Below are positions 62,273 to 64,000 of a DNA stretch of 64,000 nt, piece by piece. This DNA is from DATCHW01 sp036508135. Its GTDB lineage: Bacteria; Bacteroidota; Ignavibacteria; Tepidaquicellales; Tepidaquicellaceae. Below the pieces are notes generated by a model, which saw only the letters and a list, made by a program, of their open reading frames with translations, had not been told where the DNA came from and ran no database searches. The position numbers were made by a program, and so were the translations under genes. The stretch covers positions 73,877 to 137,876 of the forward strand of contig DATCHW010000020.1 in assembly GCA_036508135.1 (NCBI GenBank), given 5' to 3'. Position 1 is the stretch's first letter, and every line of letters starts with the position of its first letter.

Positions 62273-62655
62273 TGACAAAAGTATATAACAAAATCACTCT
62301 AAAAGAAAAACGAAAGAAATTAAGAAATAATATGCCTTCTCCGGAAGTTTATCTCTGGAACAGGATTAAAAATAAACAAATCTTGAACGTAAAATTCAGA
62401 CGTCAATATTCAATCGATAATTACATTGTAGATTTTTATTCTCCTGAACTAAAATTAGCTATCGAAATAGATGGTGATTCACATTTTACAAGTAAGGCAA
62501 TTGATTATGATATTCAAAGAACAAAATATATCGAAAGTTTAGGAATCAAAGTTGTCAGGTATTTTAATAACGACATTATGTGTAATATGGAAGGAGTATA
62601 TTATGATTTGGTAAATATAATAAAAGAATCTCAGACCCCCTTAATCCCCCCTTAG
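62272..62655 (+). CDS. DUF559 (Vsr-like, PD-(D/E)XK) nuclease bracketed by repeats
   Basis: 127 residues, TTG start at 62272 inside the last base of the upstream repeat. DUF559 signatures: RKKLRNNMPSPEVYLWNRIK (~14-33), VKFRRQYSIDNYIVDFYSPE (~40-59; Asp of the nuclease core) and LAIEIDGDSHF (~62-72; E-x-D-G), then GIKVVRYFNNDI (~92-103). The fold is that of Vsr-type mismatch endonucleases, but the biological role of DUF559 proteins is not established. The C-terminus (SQTPLIPP) is coded by another repeat copy. The gene plus its flanking 37-bp direct repeats has the look of a small mobile unit. Confidence 0.85.
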   Translation: MTKVYNKITLKEKRKKLRNNMPSPEVYLWNRIKNKQILNVKFRRQYSIDNYIVDFYSPELKLAIEIDGDSHFTSKAIDYDIQRTKYIESLGIKVVRYFNNDIMCNMEGVYYDLVNIIKESQTPLIPP

Positions 62656-62727
62656 TAAGGTGGAGCCGGAGGGGGTTTAAATCAAATCACTCTCCCCCTT
62701 AACAAGGGGGAGGTAGGAGGGGGTCTT
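62633..62727. repeat. Repeat block after the DUF559 gene, with second 37-bp copy
   Basis: 62633-62678 is an imperfect palindrome (AGACCCCCTTAAT ... GGAGCCGGAGGGGGT) that encodes the last residues of the DUF559 protein. 62691-62727 is the second copy of the 37-bp direct repeat, differing from 62236-62272 at one base. Its centre CCCCCTTAACAAGGGGG is a near-palindrome. Confidence 0.75.
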
Positions 62728-62765
62728 ACATAAATTACAATTACTTGCCCTATTTTATTTCTAAA

Positions 62766-63461
62766 TTATTTCTGTTTTACCGTAGCTATATAAATGTATG
62801 CCACCCCGAAGGTTTGTGGATAAAAGTCAATTTTGCTGAATAATCCTGTTTCACGAAGCATCTCAACTAATTCCTCTCCATAAGGAAATTTTGAAGCCGT
62901 TTCAGGCAGATATTCATATGCACTTTTATTCTTTGCAAGTAGTCTTCCCGCAATAGGCATAAAATATTTTGAGTAGATTTTATAAAACATATAAAACAAT
63001 TTTTTGGGCTGACCTGTTTCGACTATAACAACTTTACCTTCAGGTTTTACTACTCTTGCCATTTCTTTAAGCCCTTTAATTGGATCATCGAGATTTCTTA
63101 ACCCGAATGATATGCTTGAAATATCAAATGTATTATCCTGATGATTCAGGTTTTGAACATCTCCGGTTTCGATTTCAATATCTATTTTTTCTTTTGCGAT
63201 TTTAGGCTTTATATATTCCAGCATTTCCCGGCAGAAATCCTGCGCAATCACTCTGCCGGAGTTTCCTGCTATCTTTTTAAATTCTATTGCCAAATCACCT
63301 GTACCGCTGGCGCAGTCCAGAACGCCATCTCCGGGCTTTGTACCCGCATATTTAACTGCTCTTTTCCTCCATAGTTTGTGCATTCCTAGTGAAAGAAAAG
63401 TATTCATAAAATCATACTTCCCTGAAATATCGGCGAACATTTTTTTTACTTCTTCACTCAT
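62766..63461 (-). CDS. ubiE: Demethylmenaquinone/ubiquinone C-methyltransferase
   Basis: 231 residues; menG in menaquinone-only organisms. SAM-binding VLDCASGTGDLAIEF (~46-60; ubiE motif I), FDISSISFGLRNLDDPIKGL (~112-131) and PEGKVVIVETGQP (~144-156) are diagnostic. The N-terminus AYDFMNTFLSLGMHKLWRKR-like segment (KYDFMNTFLSLGMHKLWRKR) is conserved. It methylates demethylmenaquinone, the last step for the likely quinone of this anaerobe-type group. Isolated on the minus strand. Confidence 0.92.
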   Translation of the reverse strand: MSEEVKKMFADISGKYDFMNTFLSLGMHKLWRKRAVKYAGTKPGDGVLDCASGTGDLAIEFKKIAGNSGRVIAQDFCREMLEYIKPKIAKEKIDIEIETGDVQNLNHQDNTFDISSISFGLRNLDDPIKGLKEMARVVKPEGKVVIVETGQPKKLFYMFYKIYSKYFMPIAGRLLAKNKSAYEYLPETASKFPYGEELVEMLRETGLFSKIDFYPQTFGVAYIYIATVKQK

Positions 63462-63543
63462 ATTATTTAATATTAAAAGGCAATTTAATTAAAGTTGAAA
63501 TAAAAAATAATTCAAACCGTGCACTTTCACACTTTTGAATTTT

Positions 63544-63603
63544 ACAACCCCTTTATATTCCCTACCTCCCTGGAGGTTCTTCGACTTTTCTAAGCGGGAA
63601 TTT
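63544..63603. repeat. Intergenic copy of repeat type B
   Basis: ACAACCCCTTTATATTCCC ... CCTGGAGGTTCTTCGAC ... AAGCGGGAATT. It matches the copy inside the T9SS gene at 4086-4143 almost throughout. The remaining part of the 227-bp gap 63462-63688 shows no gene. Confidence 0.7.
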
Positions 63604-63688
63604 AATATGAGTAATATCACATTCCTTATAATATTTAACCTAATGAATAATATATTTATATTACTTCAGTGGTTTAAAAGTAAAATAA

Positions 63689-64000
63689 ATGGCACTCATA
63701 AAGAATAAAATATTTACCGGAAGAATAATACTTTCAGGGCTTTGCCTGCTGTTTCTTGCAACAACTTTTCACACAGAAAACCGTTCCTCCGGCTGGTATC
63801 AGCAGTTCTTTCCAAATCTGAACGGAAGCACAATTACGAGTATGACATTTCTTGATAGCCTCACCGGGTTTGCAGTTACCAATTCGAATTCTTTATTACA
63901 ACAATATATTCTTAAAACAACGAATGGTGGTGATAATTGGCTAATCAATTATAATTTTAATACTCCCAATTCGAATTGGTCATTTGTCAAAATAGCATCT
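63689..64000 (+). CDS. Propeller-type secreted protein, 3'-partial
   Basis: Begins ATG at 63689 and runs off the window after 104 codons. An N-terminal hydrophobic segment (GRIILSGLCLLFLATTF) acts as a signal or anchor, followed by SSGWYQQFFPNLNGSTI. Then come the YCF48-type signatures SLTGFAVTN and KTTNGGDNW. It is thus a relative of the cargo proteins at 2544-6605, but the sorting domain lies outside the window. Not close to them on the chromosome and on the opposite strand. Confidence 0.75.
   Translation, partial: MALIKNKIFTGRIILSGLCLLFLATTFHTENRSSGWYQQFFPNLNGSTITSMTFLDSLTGFAVTNSNSLLQQYILKTTNGGDNWLINYNFNTPNSNWSFVKIAS

Overview
The window is an AT-rich bacterial chromosome segment. Eleven complete proteins end in a type A C-terminal sorting domain of the type IX secretion system (T9SS, core NYPNPFNP...KIKFDI...YDITGREI...GSYEV.FDG...SG.YFY), there is a Bacteroidetes-style promoter (TTTG-N19-TAnnTTTG) and the RpoB rifampicin region is of Bacteroidetes type. 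This points to the Bacteroidota/Chlorobi assemblage, most likely a member of Ignavibacteria; that assignment is inference from protein style, not a database result.

Layout. 1-1431: 3' part of an ADP-forming acyl-CoA synthetase/GNAT gene. 1547-14742 (minus): eight tightly spaced T9SS cargo genes, mostly YCF48/BNR-type beta-propellers. 15174-22004 (minus, with one plus-strand P-loop NTPase): a helical protein of unknown function, three more T9SS cargo proteins, an orphan nuoI and a TPR protein, interspersed with coding remnants. 22316-26163 (plus): purine nucleoside phosphorylase, TatD, a LysE-type transporter and a RING-like/TPR membrane protein. 26436-38824 (plus): tRNA-Tyr, -Gly, -Thr, -Trp, then secE-nusG-rplKAJL-rpoBC. 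38931-40479: a complete IS5-like element with target duplication. 40604-57478 (plus): the division and cell-wall (dcw) cluster mraZ-rsmH-ftsL-ftsI-murE-murF-mraY-murD-ftsW-murG-x-murC-ftsQ-ftsA-ftsZ, led by a recognisable promoter and three MraZ boxes. 57614-64000: aat, a short metH-like gene, an outer-membrane protein, rfbB, a DUF559 nuclease, ubiE/menG (minus) and the start of another propeller protein.

How it fits together. The cargo genes encode secreted or surface proteins delivered by T9SS; the core clusters supply transcription/translation and peptidoglycan/septum synthesis.

The most unusual signal is repeat biology. In all eight genes of the 1547-14742 array the sorting domain carries an in-frame insertion of repeat DNA at the same hairpin between the FDI and YDITGREI strands. 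At least five unrelated repeat types are used, and one palindromic type is present in both orientations. Related or similarly built GC-rich repeats lie between genes, and one pair brackets a DUF559 (Vsr-like) nuclease gene as near-identical 37-bp direct repeats. A second small nuclease (GIY-YIG) sits between tRNA-Gly and a degenerate second tRNA-Gly copy in which a palindrome occupies the anticodon-arm position. Heptamer tandem repeats encode part of the signal peptides of six cargo genes. Together these suggest a family of nuclease-linked, coding-compatible palindromic repeats; the link between nucleases and repeats is a hypothesis.
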